The notes under the pieces were generated by a model that saw nothing but the letters and a program-made list of their open reading frames with translations, had not been told where the DNA came from and ran no database searches. Position numbers and translations under genes: made by a program. 64,000 nt of DNA from Sinorhizobium sp. A49 (GTDB lineage: Bacteria > Pseudomonadota > Alphaproteobacteria > Rhizobiales > Rhizobiaceae), in contig NZ_MUNW01000064.1 of the NCBI RefSeq assembly GCF_002002725.1, positions 124,001 to 188,000 on the forward strand, read 5' to 3'. Numbering within the stretch: position 1 is the first letter of the stretch; every line of letters begins with the position of its first letter. Shown here in pieces: positions 1 to 8,386 of this stretch.

Positions 1-601
1 GGCTCACCGCAGACTTGAAGGCGCCCGCCTGCCCCGACAACAAAGAGTCGATCAGCATGAAGCCTGTCACCGGCGGGAAGAAGTACATCAGCGAGATGCG
101 CCCCGAAACCGGCGTCCACTGCAGGATGCCCGAGACCAGCATGATCAAGAGCAGGCCCCACCAGAAGATCGGCATCGAGAAACCGACAAGTGCGGTGCCC
201 ATGATCGTCTGGTCGACGAAGGAGCCGCGCTTGATCGCCGCGATGACGCCGGCGGGAATGCCGAGCACGATCGCAAAGATGATCGCGCAGAGCGAAAGCT
301 CCAGCGTCGCCGGAAACAGTTCGAAGAACTGGTCGATCACCGGCTTCTTCGTCACGATCGACGTGCCGAAATCACCCTGGAGCACACCCCAGAGATAATC
401 GAAGTACTGGATCACGATCGGCCGGTCGAAACCGAGCGCGTGTGAAATTTCCGCATGCCGCTCCGGCGACATGACACGCTCGCCCGAAAGCAGGGCGACA
501 GGATCGCCCGGAAGCATGCGAATGAAGGAGAAGGCAATGATGGAGACCCCGATGAAAGTCGGGATCAGGACCGCCAAACGCCCCAAGAGAAATCGAAACA
601 T
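1..601 (-). CDS. dppB: Dipeptide ABC transporter permease DppB (3' end outside window)
   Basis: Inner-membrane permease of a peptide/nickel-type ABC importer (DppB/OppB family). The visible 200 residues start MFRFLLGRLAVLIP, with a first membrane helix (about residues 8-30), then the MLPGDPVALLSGER segment and ALGFDRP, both typical of DppB. Further helices and a VSGRISL segment follow. Family members are about 335 residues, so roughly 135 C-terminal residues lie beyond the left edge. The ATG at 599-601 is the only good start. The gene lies 215 bp downstream of dppA on the same strand, separated by a strong hairpin, so it is probably expressed at a lower level from the dppA promoter. Family assignment is firm; dipeptide specificity is inferred. 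Confidence 0.9.
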   Translation of the reverse strand, partial: MFRFLLGRLAVLIPTFIGVSIIAFSFIRMLPGDPVALLSGERVMSPERHAEISHALGFDRPIVIQYFDYLWGVLQGDFGTSIVTKKPVIDQFFELFPATLELSLCAIIFAIVLGIPAGVIAAIKRGSFVDQTIMGTALVGFSMPIFWWGLLLIMLVSGILQWTPVSGRISLMYFFPPVTGFMLIDSLLSGQAGAFKSAVS

Positions 602-761
602 GTTTTACCCCGCGCCACGTTGCCGCGCCGTTGTATCCCGGCGCTGGCATCTCTGCATGTTTTCTTGAACCCTTCGGATTTGAGGGCAAAAACAGGCAGC
701 AACTCAAAGTGCCTACAGCGAACTTCACGCATCTGACAAGACACGCGGCGCTGCAGTAGAT

Positions 762-798
762 GCAAAGAGGGGCGTTTGCCCGTGGCAAACGCCCCCTT
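762..798 (-). terminator. Hairpin between dppA and dppB (terminator or attenuator)
   Basis: A perfect 12-bp stem (769-780 with 784-795, GGGGCGTTTGCC and its complement) has a 3-nt loop. On the minus strand it is followed by TCTTTG, a weak U-tract. It starts 22 nt after the dppA stop. Because dppB follows on the same strand, it likely acts as a partial terminator or 3'-end stabiliser that favours the binding protein. Confidence 0.75.
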
Positions 799-816
799 TC
801 GGATCAGTTTATTAGC

Positions 817-2412
817 TTACTCGACAATATCCACGCCGTCGAAGGCAAAATCGCCGAGCGGGCTCTGAACGAAGCCTTCGACATTCTTGCGCATCGGAAC
901 GACCGACAGGGAGTGGTCAAGCGTTGCCCAGGGGGCTTCGCGCTTGAAGACAACCTGCGCCTCTTCGTAGAGCTTGGTGCGCTCTGCGAGGTCAGACGTG
1001 TCCTTGGCCTTCTTGACCAGGGCGTCGAATTCCGGGTTGCACCACTGAGCGCGGTTGTTGCCGCCGACGGCGTTGCAGCCGAGCAGGGTGTCGAGGAAGT
1101 TGTCCGGGTCGCCGTTGTCGCCGGTCCAGCCGAGGATGACGGCGCCGTCGCGGTCCTTTGCCTTCGACTTGTCGAGGTATTCGGCCCATTCGTAAGAGAC
1201 GATCTCGACCTTGACGCCGATCTTGGCGAAGTCAGCCTGCATCAGTTCGGCCGCGCGGCGGGCGTTGAGCATGTAGGGACGCGAAACCGGCATCGCCCAC
1301 ACCTTCATCGACAGATCCTTGACGCCTGCTTCTTCGAGCATCTTCTTGGCTGCGTCGAGGTCGTAGGTGTCGTCCTGGAGCGTGTCGTTGTACGACCACA
1401 TCGTCGGCGGGATCGGGTTGGTTGCCGGCTGGGCAGCGCCCTGGAACACGGCGTCGACGATCGCCTGCTTGTTGATCGCCTTGTTCAGCGCCTTGCGGAC
1501 TTCCGGCTTGTCGAACGGAGCCTGCGTGGTGTTGTAGGCGAGGTAGGCAACGTTCAGACCGGCCTGTTCCATCACCTTCAGGTTCGGATCGGCTTTCATG
1601 GCAGCCACGTCGGCCGAGTTCGGGAACGGCATCAGGTGGCATTCGCCGGCCTGCAGCTTCTGGTAGCGAACCGAAGCGTCGGCAGTGATCGCAAAGACCA
1701 GGTCGTCGATCTTCTGCTTGCCACCCCAATAGTCCGGGTTTGCCTTGTAGCGGATGACGGCATCCTGCTGGTAGGCAACGAACGCGAACGGACCGGTGCC
1801 GAGCGGCATCTGGTTCATCTGGTTCATCTTGCCTTCGGCCTGCAGCTTGTCGGCGTATTCCTTCGACAGGATCGACGCGAACGGCATGGCGATGTTGGCG
1901 AGGAACGGCGCTTCCTTGCGCGTCAGGGTGAACTTGACCGTCAGGTCATCGACCTTCTCGACCGACTTGATGACTTCCGGGAAGCCCATGCCGGCTGCGT
2001 ATTCCCACGAAGCGCCGGTCACGTACTTGTTCCAGGGGTTGTCGGCCTTGAGCTGGCGCTCATAGGAGAACACGACGTCGTCCGAGTTAAATTCGCGCGT
2101 CGGCGTAAAGAATTCGGTCGTCTGGAACTTCACGCCCGGACGCAGCTTGAACGTGTATTCAAGGCCATCATCGGAAATGGTCCAGCTCTCAGCGAGGCCC
2201 GGCTCGGTTTCGGTCGTGCCCTTCTTGAACTCGAGCAGGCGGTTATAGACCGTGTGCGCTGCTGCGTCGAACGTCGTGCCGGCGGTGTAGAGGCCCGGGT
2301 CAAAACCCTCAGGCGAACCTTCCGAGCAATAAACGAACGTTTTCGACCAGGCGGAGCCGGCCATCAGCGTGGCAAGCGCCGTCGCTGCGAAGAGAGTAGT
2401 GAGCTTTTTCAT
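817..2412 (-). CDS. dppA: Dipeptide ABC transporter substrate-binding protein DppA
   Basis: Periplasmic solute-binding protein of SBP family 5, 531 residues, the normal size for DppA. The N-terminus MKKLTTLFAATALATLMAGSA is a signal peptide, with cleavage likely after AWS. The mature protein starts KTFVYCSEGSPEGFDPGLY, the classic DppA opening, and later carries NPDYWGG and the QWCNPEFDALV motif near the C-terminus. The frame is open upstream to 2652, but the signal peptide fixes the start at 2412. First gene of an operon with dppB; a hairpin separates them. It could bind dipeptides or haem (DppA does both in E. coli). The neighbouring iron genes make haem worth considering, but nothing in the sequence decides it. 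Confidence 0.93.
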   Translation of the reverse strand: MKKLTTLFAATALATLMAGSAWSKTFVYCSEGSPEGFDPGLYTAGTTFDAAAHTVYNRLLEFKKGTTETEPGLAESWTISDDGLEYTFKLRPGVKFQTTEFFTPTREFNSDDVVFSYERQLKADNPWNKYVTGASWEYAAGMGFPEVIKSVEKVDDLTVKFTLTRKEAPFLANIAMPFASILSKEYADKLQAEGKMNQMNQMPLGTGPFAFVAYQQDAVIRYKANPDYWGGKQKIDDLVFAITADASVRYQKLQAGECHLMPFPNSADVAAMKADPNLKVMEQAGLNVAYLAYNTTQAPFDKPEVRKALNKAINKQAIVDAVFQGAAQPATNPIPPTMWSYNDTLQDDTYDLDAAKKMLEEAGVKDLSMKVWAMPVSRPYMLNARRAAELMQADFAKIGVKVEIVSYEWAEYLDKSKAKDRDGAVILGWTGDNGDPDNFLDTLLGCNAVGGNNRAQWCNPEFDALVKKAKDTSDLAERTKLYEEAQVVFKREAPWATLDHSLSVVPMRKNVEGFVQSPLGDFAFDGVDIVE

Positions 2413-3070
2413 GAGCTTTGCTTCCCAGATTTGTTCTTGTTCTCGTATTTTCCTGACGCGGAATGGCGTTTGCCCCCGGTCAAGGCCGGATGGAACGACA
2501 TTTGGCGTCGCATTGCAATAAGTCGCCGAACAAATTTGTCTATGCGAAAAAATCTGCCTGGGGCGGAGCCGGAAATCTGTCCACTGTTTTAGAATACCCT
2601 GACATTTCCGGGGGCTTTGTCGGCCCCTCCTCGCCCGGCGCGCCGGGTCCACATCCGTTTATCGTCGACGGTGCGGGGTGATGTGCGACGGGGAAAGGGA
2701 CGTGCGCGGAACGGGCTGGTTGTAGCGGCCCACCGTCCCCCGTGCACCCGCCCTGCGTGTGGCGCCACAGGCGCAAGGTCAGCGATTCGATGAAATCGCA
2801 AGAAACGGTCAATCCCAAGATAGTTGGGTAGAAATCACCCGGCCGATTGTGCAATAGAACCTAGACAAAATCTCGGGGGAGACAATCGACGTGCCAAAAC
2901 GTCCTTGGGAGGGGGCGGCATCCGCCTCACGGCGCTTTCGATCTGGCGGCAAGGCCGCCGAGAGACGGTCGTGACGATGCCAATCCGCAATTTCGACGCC
3001 GGCTTCATGCGGTTGATTGAGCCGGTCTTGCGCGTAGACTGCCACCTCGCGACAAAGGGGTAGCGCATTC
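2413..3070. other. 658-bp intergenic region between divergent dppA and luxR-type gene
   Basis: No ORF here looks like a gene. It must hold the promoters of dppA (leftward) and of the LuxR-type regulator (rightward). The stretch 2800-2880 is A+T richer than its surroundings and contains a small imperfect dyad, CCCAAGATAGTTGGG (2813-2827), which could be an operator but is too short to claim. No RNA family recognised. Confidence 0.5.
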
Positions 3071-3784
3071 GTGGCAAGTTTGCTGGAAAATCACAGGCGC
3101 TACGATCTGCGCAACGATCTGGAGAAAGCGCTCAACCGCGTCGACTTCTTCCGTATCTTTCACACGATGGCACTGCGGTTCGGCTTCAATCATTTCGGCA
3201 TTCTGCAGCTCGGCAACGAGAACGACGCGTGCATGCTGTCCACCCGGCTCGTCCTGCACGATCTTCCGTCAGGACTGGCGGAAGAATACGACAAGCGTCA
3301 CCGCTTCGGCGACTCGCTCTTCTACAAGACCCTGCACACGTCGATTATTTCCTCCGTCTGGAGATCGGGCGACCCCGACGGCGCCAACGGCCAGAACCTG
3401 CTGGTGCAGCTCGGCTTCGAGCTGCTGTTGAGCGTGCCGGTGCACGCGGCGGCGACGGGCGCGCGGTATGCCGTGCTGTTCTTGGGCGATGGCAACGATA
3501 TTGCCCGCTCCGAGCATTTCGAGCTGACCTACGATGCGATTTGCGCCTTCGACTATTTCTATCGCATCGCGCTTTCCAACAAGGCCGGGATGGGCCTGAC
3601 GCCGCGCGAAACGGAGATTCTCAAGTGGATTTCCCATGGAAAGACGGCCAGCGAGATCGCACTGATCGTATCGGTCTCGGAACACACCGTGAATTCGCAC
3701 ACGGCGACGATCCTCAAGAAGCTGGATGTCGTCAATCGGACGCAAATGGTGGCGAAGGCGATACGCGAACAGATCATTCAGTAA
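3071..3784 (+). CDS. LuxR-family transcriptional regulator with autoinducer-binding-like domain
   Basis: 237 residues, the standard size of a quorum-sensing LuxR protein. Residues about 15-160 resemble the autoinducer-binding fold. The last 60 residues are a clear GerE/LuxR helix-turn-helix (LTPRETEILKWISHGKTASE, then VSEHTVNSHTATILKKL). In the ligand domain the usual Asp-Pro pair is replaced by Asp-Ser (FGDSLF) and the usual first Trp is not evident, so acyl-homoserine-lactone binding is doubtful. No luxI-type synthase is in the window, making this a LuxR solo. Start is GTG at 3071; no strong Shine-Dalgarno. The response regulator 170 bp downstream could be part of the same unit. Confidence 0.85.
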   Translation: MASLLENHRRYDLRNDLEKALNRVDFFRIFHTMALRFGFNHFGILQLGNENDACMLSTRLVLHDLPSGLAEEYDKRHRFGDSLFYKTLHTSIISSVWRSGDPDGANGQNLLVQLGFELLLSVPVHAAATGARYAVLFLGDGNDIARSEHFELTYDAICAFDYFYRIALSNKAGMGLTPRETEILKWISHGKTASEIALIVSVSEHTVNSHTATILKKLDVVNRTQMVAKAIREQIIQ

Positions 3785-3953
3785 CGCTGGCAGTGACGCT
3801 GGTCGGCGGGGCGATTTGAACATGGCGGCGGCGCAAAGCGGCACCGCTAAAATCGGACGCCGCAGAAACGATACACACTCGCCACCCAGCCGCTTGCCGA
3901 CGGCAGGCGCGCACCGCAGAATGGCTCCCGGTCACTCAGGTACTTGGACGATC

Positions 3954-4343
3954 ATGACACAAAAAGCCCATATCCTGCTCGTTGACGACGACCCTGCGGA
4001 GAACCTCATTCTACGCGGGCTGATCAAAAAGGTCAGCACTATCGAGATTGAACTGCATTACTGCCAGACGATCGAAAGCGCGCTCGAATTTCTACGTTCG
4101 GGAAAACCGGTCTCGATGGTGTTGATGGACAACCGCCTTCAGCCGCAGCGCGATTTTCGCGAGACAGTACCGGCGCTCCGGCACCAGGGCTTCATCGGCC
4201 CGATCGGCGTCATCTCGGGGTCGCTCGTCGAGCCGTATTTCCAGAACCTGGAAGAATACGGCGCGGATTTCCGCATCGACAAGTCAGAGATCGATCCGAC
4301 GGCAATAGAGTTCATACTGAGGGAGTATCTGGCGCCGAATTGA
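3954..4343 (+). CDS. Single-domain response regulator (CheY-like receiver)
   Basis: A stand-alone receiver domain of 129 residues with no output domain. It shows the acidic triad DDD at 11-13, the phospho-acceptor Asp59 in VLMDNRL, a switch Ser in GVISGS, and the conserved Lys in FRIDKSEID. Such proteins pass phosphate between kinases or bind a partner directly. The start at 3954 (MTQKAHILLVDDD) gives the minimal domain; in-frame ATGs at 3921 and further upstream would add a non-conserved tail. No partner histidine kinase is adjacent. Partner and pathway unknown. Confidence 0.85.
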   Translation: MTQKAHILLVDDDPAENLILRGLIKKVSTIEIELHYCQTIESALEFLRSGKPVSMVLMDNRLQPQRDFRETVPALRHQGFIGPIGVISGSLVEPYFQNLEEYGADFRIDKSEIDPTAIEFILREYLAPN

Positions 4344-4438
4344 AACGGTGGCCGGAAGCAGCTCTGAACCGCGAAAGGTGCTGCATATTCAGGCGTTGCA
4401 GCGCCGGGCGTTCGACACGCGGCGCTGTAAACGTCGGA

Positions 4439-4912
4439 TCAGGCCGCAGTGGTCTGCGGGGCTGACGGGCGCTTTGTCTCTTCGAGGCCGAGCAGGAAGT
4501 TGATCTGGGGACGCGCTTTGACCAGATCGTCGATGGTGTAGCCCTGCAGCACTTCGAAGAAGGCGTTCAGAGCCTTGCGCAGAGCGGAGTTGAGACCGCA
4601 GCTGTCGACCAGCGGACAGTCGATTTCGCCGGCCTCGAAGCATTCGGCCATGGCGAAGCTGTCTTCCGTCACCTTGACCACATCGAACAGGGTGATGGCC
4701 GAAGCGGGCTTCGGCAGGCGGACGCCGCCGTTGCGGCCACGCACGGTTTCGACCAGGCCAGCGCGGGTCAACGGCTGGAGGATCTTGAACAGAAACAACT
4801 CGGAGACGCCATAGGCCTTGGCGATTTCAGGAACGCGGCTGAGCTTCTCGCCGTTTGCGGCGCAGTACATCAACATGCGAACTGCGTAGTTCGTTTGTTT
4901 CGTCAGTCGCAT
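4439..4912 (-). CDS. rirA: Rrf2-family iron-responsive regulator RirA
   Basis: 157-residue Rrf2-family repressor, the main iron regulator of rhizobia, which takes the place of Fur. The N-terminus MRLTKQTNYAVRMLMYCAAN is the known RirA opening, followed by the winged helix (about residues 25-70). Cys91, Cys99 and Cys105, the three ligands of its iron-sulfur cluster, are all present. Under iron sufficiency RirA represses iron-uptake genes. It is divergent from the ferric-binding protein gene fbpA, a likely target. An ATG codon one position upstream (4915) is also possible. The promoter region contains a perfect Irr-type palindrome (4967-4983). Confidence 0.96.
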   Translation of the reverse strand: MRLTKQTNYAVRMLMYCAANGEKLSRVPEIAKAYGVSELFLFKILQPLTRAGLVETVRGRNGGVRLPKPASAITLFDVVKVTEDSFAMAECFEAGEIDCPLVDSCGLNSALRKALNAFFEVLQGYTIDDLVKARPQINFLLGLEETKRPSAPQTTAA

Positions 4913-4966
4913 CATTCGCTCCGGAATCGAGAGGTTTATCGAACCTTCATATAGGACGGATCGTAG

Positions 4967-4983
4967 TTTGGAACAATTCCAAA
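4967..4983. promoter_or_regulatory. Irr-type ICE palindrome upstream of rirA
   Basis: TTTGGAACAATTCCAAA is a perfect 7-3-7 inverted repeat centred about 63 bp upstream of the rirA start. It matches 12 of 14 arm positions of the iron control element TTTAGAA-N3-TTCTAAA bound by Irr in rhizobia (consensus recalled). The placement fits a promoter-proximal operator for rirA, and it could also influence divergent fbpA. Confidence 0.65.
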
Positions 4984-5058
4984 AAACCAAAAAAGTCACA
5001 TCTGCTTGATCGTTAACCGTTACCCGATTGACTGTTGGCCAGCTGCGGATCAAAAAGA

Positions 5059-5083
5059 TGAGCGATTTTGTTAACTTAGCTCA
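5059..5083. promoter_or_regulatory. Possible RirA (IRO-like) operator upstream of fbpA
   Basis: The RirA box is usually given as TGA-N9-TCA. Here TGT-N9-TCA (5069-5083) overlaps TGA-N9-TTA (5059-5073), each one base from that pattern. The whole stretch has outer arms TGAGC/GCTCA. It ends 21 bp before the fbpA start, a position suited to repression. Imperfect match, so only a candidate. Confidence 0.3.
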
Positions 5084-5104
5084 AACCAAAAAATGGAGGA
5101 AACC

Positions 5105-6145
5105 ATGTCCGTTTCAAGAGCTGCAATGGGCGTATTGTCCCTCACCGCAAGCCTGCTCGCGTCCACGGCCGCCTGGGCCGATGGCGAGGTCAACATCTAT
5201 TCCTATCGTCAGCCCGACCTGATCGAGCCGCTGCTCGATGCCTTCACCAAGGAAACCGGCATCACGACGAACGTGCTCTTCCTCGACAAGGGCCTCGTCG
5301 AGCGCATCCAGGCCGAAGGCGCCAACTCGCCGGCGGACGTGATCCTGACTGTCGACATCAGCCGCCTCACCGAGGCCAAGGACGCAGGCGTGACGCAGCC
5401 TGTTGTCAATGAAACGATCAACAAGGACATCCCGGCGCATTTCCGCGACCCTGACGGAAACTGGTTCGGCCTGACCACTCGCGGTCGCGTCGTCTACGCC
5501 TCCAAGGACCGCGTCACCGAGAACGACATCACCTACGAGGAGCTCGCCGATCCCAAGTGGAAGGGCAAGATCTGCACACGTGATGGCCAGCATTCCTACA
5601 ATATCGGCCTGTTCGCCTCGATGATCGCTCATAACGGCGAAGCCGAGACCGAGAAGTGGCTGACGGGCCTGAAGAACAATCTGGCCAAGAAGCCCGACGG
5701 CGGCGACCGCGACCAGGCCAAGGCGATCCTCGCCGGCGAATGCGACCTCGCGCTCGGCAACACCTACTATGTCGGTCTGATGCTGACCAATGAGAAGGAG
5801 CCGGAGCAGAAGGAATGGGCAGCGGCCATCAAGGTGCTGTTCCCGAACGCCAAGGACCGCGGCACGCATGTGAACATTTCGGGCATGGCGCTCGCCAAGA
5901 ACGCCCCGAACAAGGACAATGCGCTGAAGCTGATGGAATTCCTGTCGGAAGGCGAAGCGCAGAAGATCTATGCCGAGCAGGTCTATGAATATCCGGTGCT
6001 GCCGGGTGCCGAGCCCTCCGACGTGGTCAAGTCTTTCGGCACGATCAAGCCCGACGAATTGCCGCTGGCCGACATTGCCGCCAACCGCAAGAAGGCTTCC
6101 GAACTGGTCGACAAGGTCGGCTACAACGACGGTCCGCAGGACTGA
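5105..6145 (+). CDS. fbpA: Ferric iron ABC transporter substrate-binding protein (FbpA/AfuA type)
   Basis: Periplasmic Fe(III)-binding protein, 346 residues. A signal peptide (MSVSRAAMGVLSLTASLLA, cleavage near AWADG) is followed by EVNIYSYRQPDLIEPLL, the standard FbpA start. NTYYVGLML near residue 218 carries the paired tyrosines that bind iron in this family. The start at 5105 has GGAGGA four bases upstream; the in-frame ATG at 5093 contains that ribosome site and is rejected. Divergent from rirA, so probably iron-regulated. Its permease is not next to it: a matching fused permease lies 11 kb away at 17130, and no cognate ATPase gene is visible. Confidence 0.92.
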   Translation: MSVSRAAMGVLSLTASLLASTAAWADGEVNIYSYRQPDLIEPLLDAFTKETGITTNVLFLDKGLVERIQAEGANSPADVILTVDISRLTEAKDAGVTQPVVNETINKDIPAHFRDPDGNWFGLTTRGRVVYASKDRVTENDITYEELADPKWKGKICTRDGQHSYNIGLFASMIAHNGEAETEKWLTGLKNNLAKKPDGGDRDQAKAILAGECDLALGNTYYVGLMLTNEKEPEQKEWAAAIKVLFPNAKDRGTHVNISGMALAKNAPNKDNALKLMEFLSEGEAQKIYAEQVYEYPVLPGAEPSDVVKSFGTIKPDELPLADIAANRKKASELVDKVGYNDGPQD

Positions 6146-6170
6146 TCGCAGCGGTCGTTTGAAGTGGCAA

Positions 6171-6200
6171 CAGCGGGCCCGGTGCCCGCTGTTTTCGTTT
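6171..6200 (+). terminator. Rho-independent terminator of fbpA
   Basis: The 8-bp stem CAGCGGGC/GCCCGCTG (6171-6178 with 6184-6191) has a 5-nt loop and is followed by TTTTCGTTTT. It begins 26 nt after the fbpA stop. Confidence 0.85.
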
Positions 6201-6234
6201 TGATGGCAGTCGTCCGGCCAAGTGTACCTGGGCG

Positions 6235-7290
6235 CTACTGCCCCTGCACCTTCAATTCGCCGGCATAGTCGAGGATCGCCTTGCGCCGTTCCGGCGTGCC
6301 GGGATGGGTCGCAAGGATGCTGGTATCGGAACTGTCGCCCAGCTCTTTTTCCAGCAGGTCGAAGAACCGGGCGATCGCCGTGGGATCGCGCCTGGCCTTC
6401 AGCATCAATTCCACCGAGTGCCGATCCGCCGCCGCTTCCGCCGCCCGCGAATAGGAAAGCGTCAGAAGGCCGGCGCCCTGCACCAGAATGTCTTCTGCGC
6501 CGGAGCCGATGTCGCCGCCGATCATCATGATCAGCCCGGCTACGCCGGCGGCGCGGTAGATCTGGCGCAGGCTGTGCTCGAGTTCGACGTGACCGATCTC
6601 ATGCGCCAGAACGCCGACGATCATTTCGGTGTCGTCGCCGGCAAGCTCGACCAGTTCATCGGTGACGATCAGCGTGCCGTCGGGAAGCGCGAACGCATTG
6701 GGGCCGATGGCGCCGCCCTGGCGAAAGTTGAGCGTGTATCCGCCCTCGCCGCGGTCTGACAGGCGCGCAATCGCGTTGAACCCGTCGCGGATCTTTTGCT
6801 GGCGCTCGGCTGCCAATGCCGAGGCGTCGAGCACCGTGCGGTCCATGGTCTCGAGCGTGCTTGCCGACATGATCTTCGGCACGATCGGTGGCGTCACCAG
6901 CACGGCGATCTCGACCAGCGCCGGCACCGCATAACGATAGATGGCCATGCCGCACAGCACGGTCGCCAGGACGACCGCGATCAGCCGCGGATGGAACCGC
7001 TCCCATTCGTGGACGAGGTTGGTTTTGCCCTTGCCCTTCAGGAAACGATCGATGGCATCGTTTTCGGTCGTTTCGAACAACGAACCGTCGGGAAACCCGA
7101 CGCGACGTGGAATGGCGCCGACCCGCGCGGAAATATCGATGGCGGCAAACGCACCGGCTGCGAGTTCGACGCCGACCTCATCCAAAACCTTGAGGCCGTC
7201 GCCCTCTTCGATCAGCCGCGAGGGCACCGAACGGCTGGAACCGGTCGGATGCCACTCGCCAACGGCAATCTCGGTGTCGTTAGAAGCCAA
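6235..7290 (-). CDS. Membrane-anchored M48-family zinc metallopeptidase
   Basis: About 351 residues. An N-terminal soluble part is followed by a membrane segment near residues 110-140 (LIAVVLATVLCGMAIYRYAV) and an M48 peptidase domain. The zinc motif HEIGH is at about residue 230, followed by VELEHSLRQIY; the third ligand is probably the Glu in SRAAEAAADRHSVELM. A C-terminal THPGTPERR segment is typical of M48 proteins. There is no ATG before the membrane helix, so translation most likely starts at TTG 7290, inside the end of the upstream DUF898 gene (11-nt overlap). The two are surely coupled. The family handles membrane or periplasmic protein quality control; the actual substrate is unknown. 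Confidence 0.85.
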   Translation of the reverse strand: MASNDTEIAVGEWHPTGSSRSVPSRLIEEGDGLKVLDEVGVELAAGAFAAIDISARVGAIPRRVGFPDGSLFETTENDAIDRFLKGKGKTNLVHEWERFHPRLIAVVLATVLCGMAIYRYAVPALVEIAVLVTPPIVPKIMSASTLETMDRTVLDASALAAERQQKIRDGFNAIARLSDRGEGGYTLNFRQGGAIGPNAFALPDGTLIVTDELVELAGDDTEMIVGVLAHEIGHVELEHSLRQIYRAAGVAGLIMMIGGDIGSGAEDILVQGAGLLTLSYSRAAEAAADRHSVELMLKARRDPTAIARFFDLLEKELGDSSDTSILATHPGTPERRKAILDYAGELKVQGQ

Positions 7291-8386
7291 AGTCGAAGCC
7301 TTCGAAGTCCATGAATTCCGAACCGACGGCCGAGCCTTCCTGAGCAATCTTGTCGAACATCTCGCCGACATTGCCTTCGAAATGCACGCCCGTATGGTCA
7401 TTGACATAGCGCGTCATTCGCACCGCTGCCCAAGGACGCATGAGCCCCAGCGTGACGATGGTGACGATGAGGTTGGTGATGGCGATCCAGGCGTAACGGG
7501 TCCGCGAAAGGTCGCTCGTCAGTTGATGCTTGCCGTCGAAGGTCGTGGCCGACCAGGCGACGTTGCGAACGCCTGCACGATAGAACAGAGCCGCAACTCC
7601 GAAGATCGAGAGGAATGCGATGTAGCCGATGACGAACAGGGCAATCATCGAAAATTGCATTCCCGGCGCTGCCTCATAGGAACCGTCGAACAACGACAGG
7701 ATCACCGCCAGATTGAGGAAGCCGATAAAGGCAATGATCAACAGGCCGGCGACGATGATGGCGGCCGACAGGAACCAGGACTTGTAGATCGCACCGACGG
7801 AAGGGTCGGTCGCAAATGCCCGTTGCCCGTAGCGCAGGTTGCTGCCGATATAGCGGTAGGACCAGCGGCTGGCGAGCGGCACGAGGATGCCGAGCGTCAA
7901 CACCGAGATGACCGGACCGACGATGAAGGCAAGGAACGCGCCGCCGACGCCGCCGACGAAATCAAACCGCACATTGCGGTAGCTGGTGACGCGGGCACTG
8001 AAGCGCAGCCCCCTGACGACCAGCCACGGCACGAAGGCCACAAGCAGCAGTGCAAGGATGATGCCGGCGATCGGCACGAAGGTCAGCATGACGTTGTAGA
8101 GGATCAGATAGGCGAAAACGATGATCCGGCCGATCAGGATCTGCTTGCCCTTCGCATGATATTCGAAGGCGCGTCCGAGCAGCACCGTGTTGCCGTAGAA
8201 ATAGCGGTTGCGGCGGACCTTTGCCCAGGCGGAATAAATGCCGAGCGTGATGATCGTCAAAAGCACGTTGACGATCCAGATGCCAAAATATTCTTTCCCG
8301 CTGCCGGTGAACGACAGGCGGTGGAAATTGTCCGGTACTCGCTGCGTCAACGTTCCCTGCATCGACGCCGTTTCGGCCACGACCAT
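7280..8386 (-). CDS. DUF898 (YjgN-like) multi-pass membrane protein
   Basis: 368 residues. The opening FHRLSFTGSGKEYFGIWIVNVLLTII is followed by GIYSAWAKVRRNRYFYGN, the hallmark of DUF898 proteins; a related stretch recurs near the C-terminus (TLGLMRPWAAVRMTRY). About six to eight hydrophobic helices are visible. Function of the family is not established. The stop codon lies inside the next gene, an M48 protease, so the pair forms a tightly coupled two-gene operon. This suggests the membrane protein and the protease work together, which is inference from gene order only. Confidence 0.85.
   Translation of the reverse strand: MVVAETASMQGTLTQRVPDNFHRLSFTGSGKEYFGIWIVNVLLTIITLGIYSAWAKVRRNRYFYGNTVLLGRAFEYHAKGKQILIGRIIVFAYLILYNVMLTFVPIAGIILALLLVAFVPWLVVRGLRFSARVTSYRNVRFDFVGGVGGAFLAFIVGPVISVLTLGILVPLASRWSYRYIGSNLRYGQRAFATDPSVGAIYKSWFLSAAIIVAGLLIIAFIGFLNLAVILSLFDGSYEAAPGMQFSMIALFVIGYIAFLSIFGVAALFYRAGVRNVAWSATTFDGKHQLTSDLSRTRYAWIAITNLIVTIVTLGLMRPWAAVRMTRYVNDHTGVHFEGNVGEMFDKIAQEGSAVGSEFMDFEGFDFGF

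Noticed and set aside
760-2592. A 610-codon open frame on the plus strand across dppA
   Set aside because: It is the antisense shadow of dppA; its translation is Arg/Val-rich low-complexity without any domain, while the minus frame gives a complete DppA.
2813-2827. CCCAAGATAGTTGGG as a lux-type box
   Set aside because: Arms are only five bases and the autoinducer domain of the nearby LuxR protein is doubtful; a chance dyad is likely.
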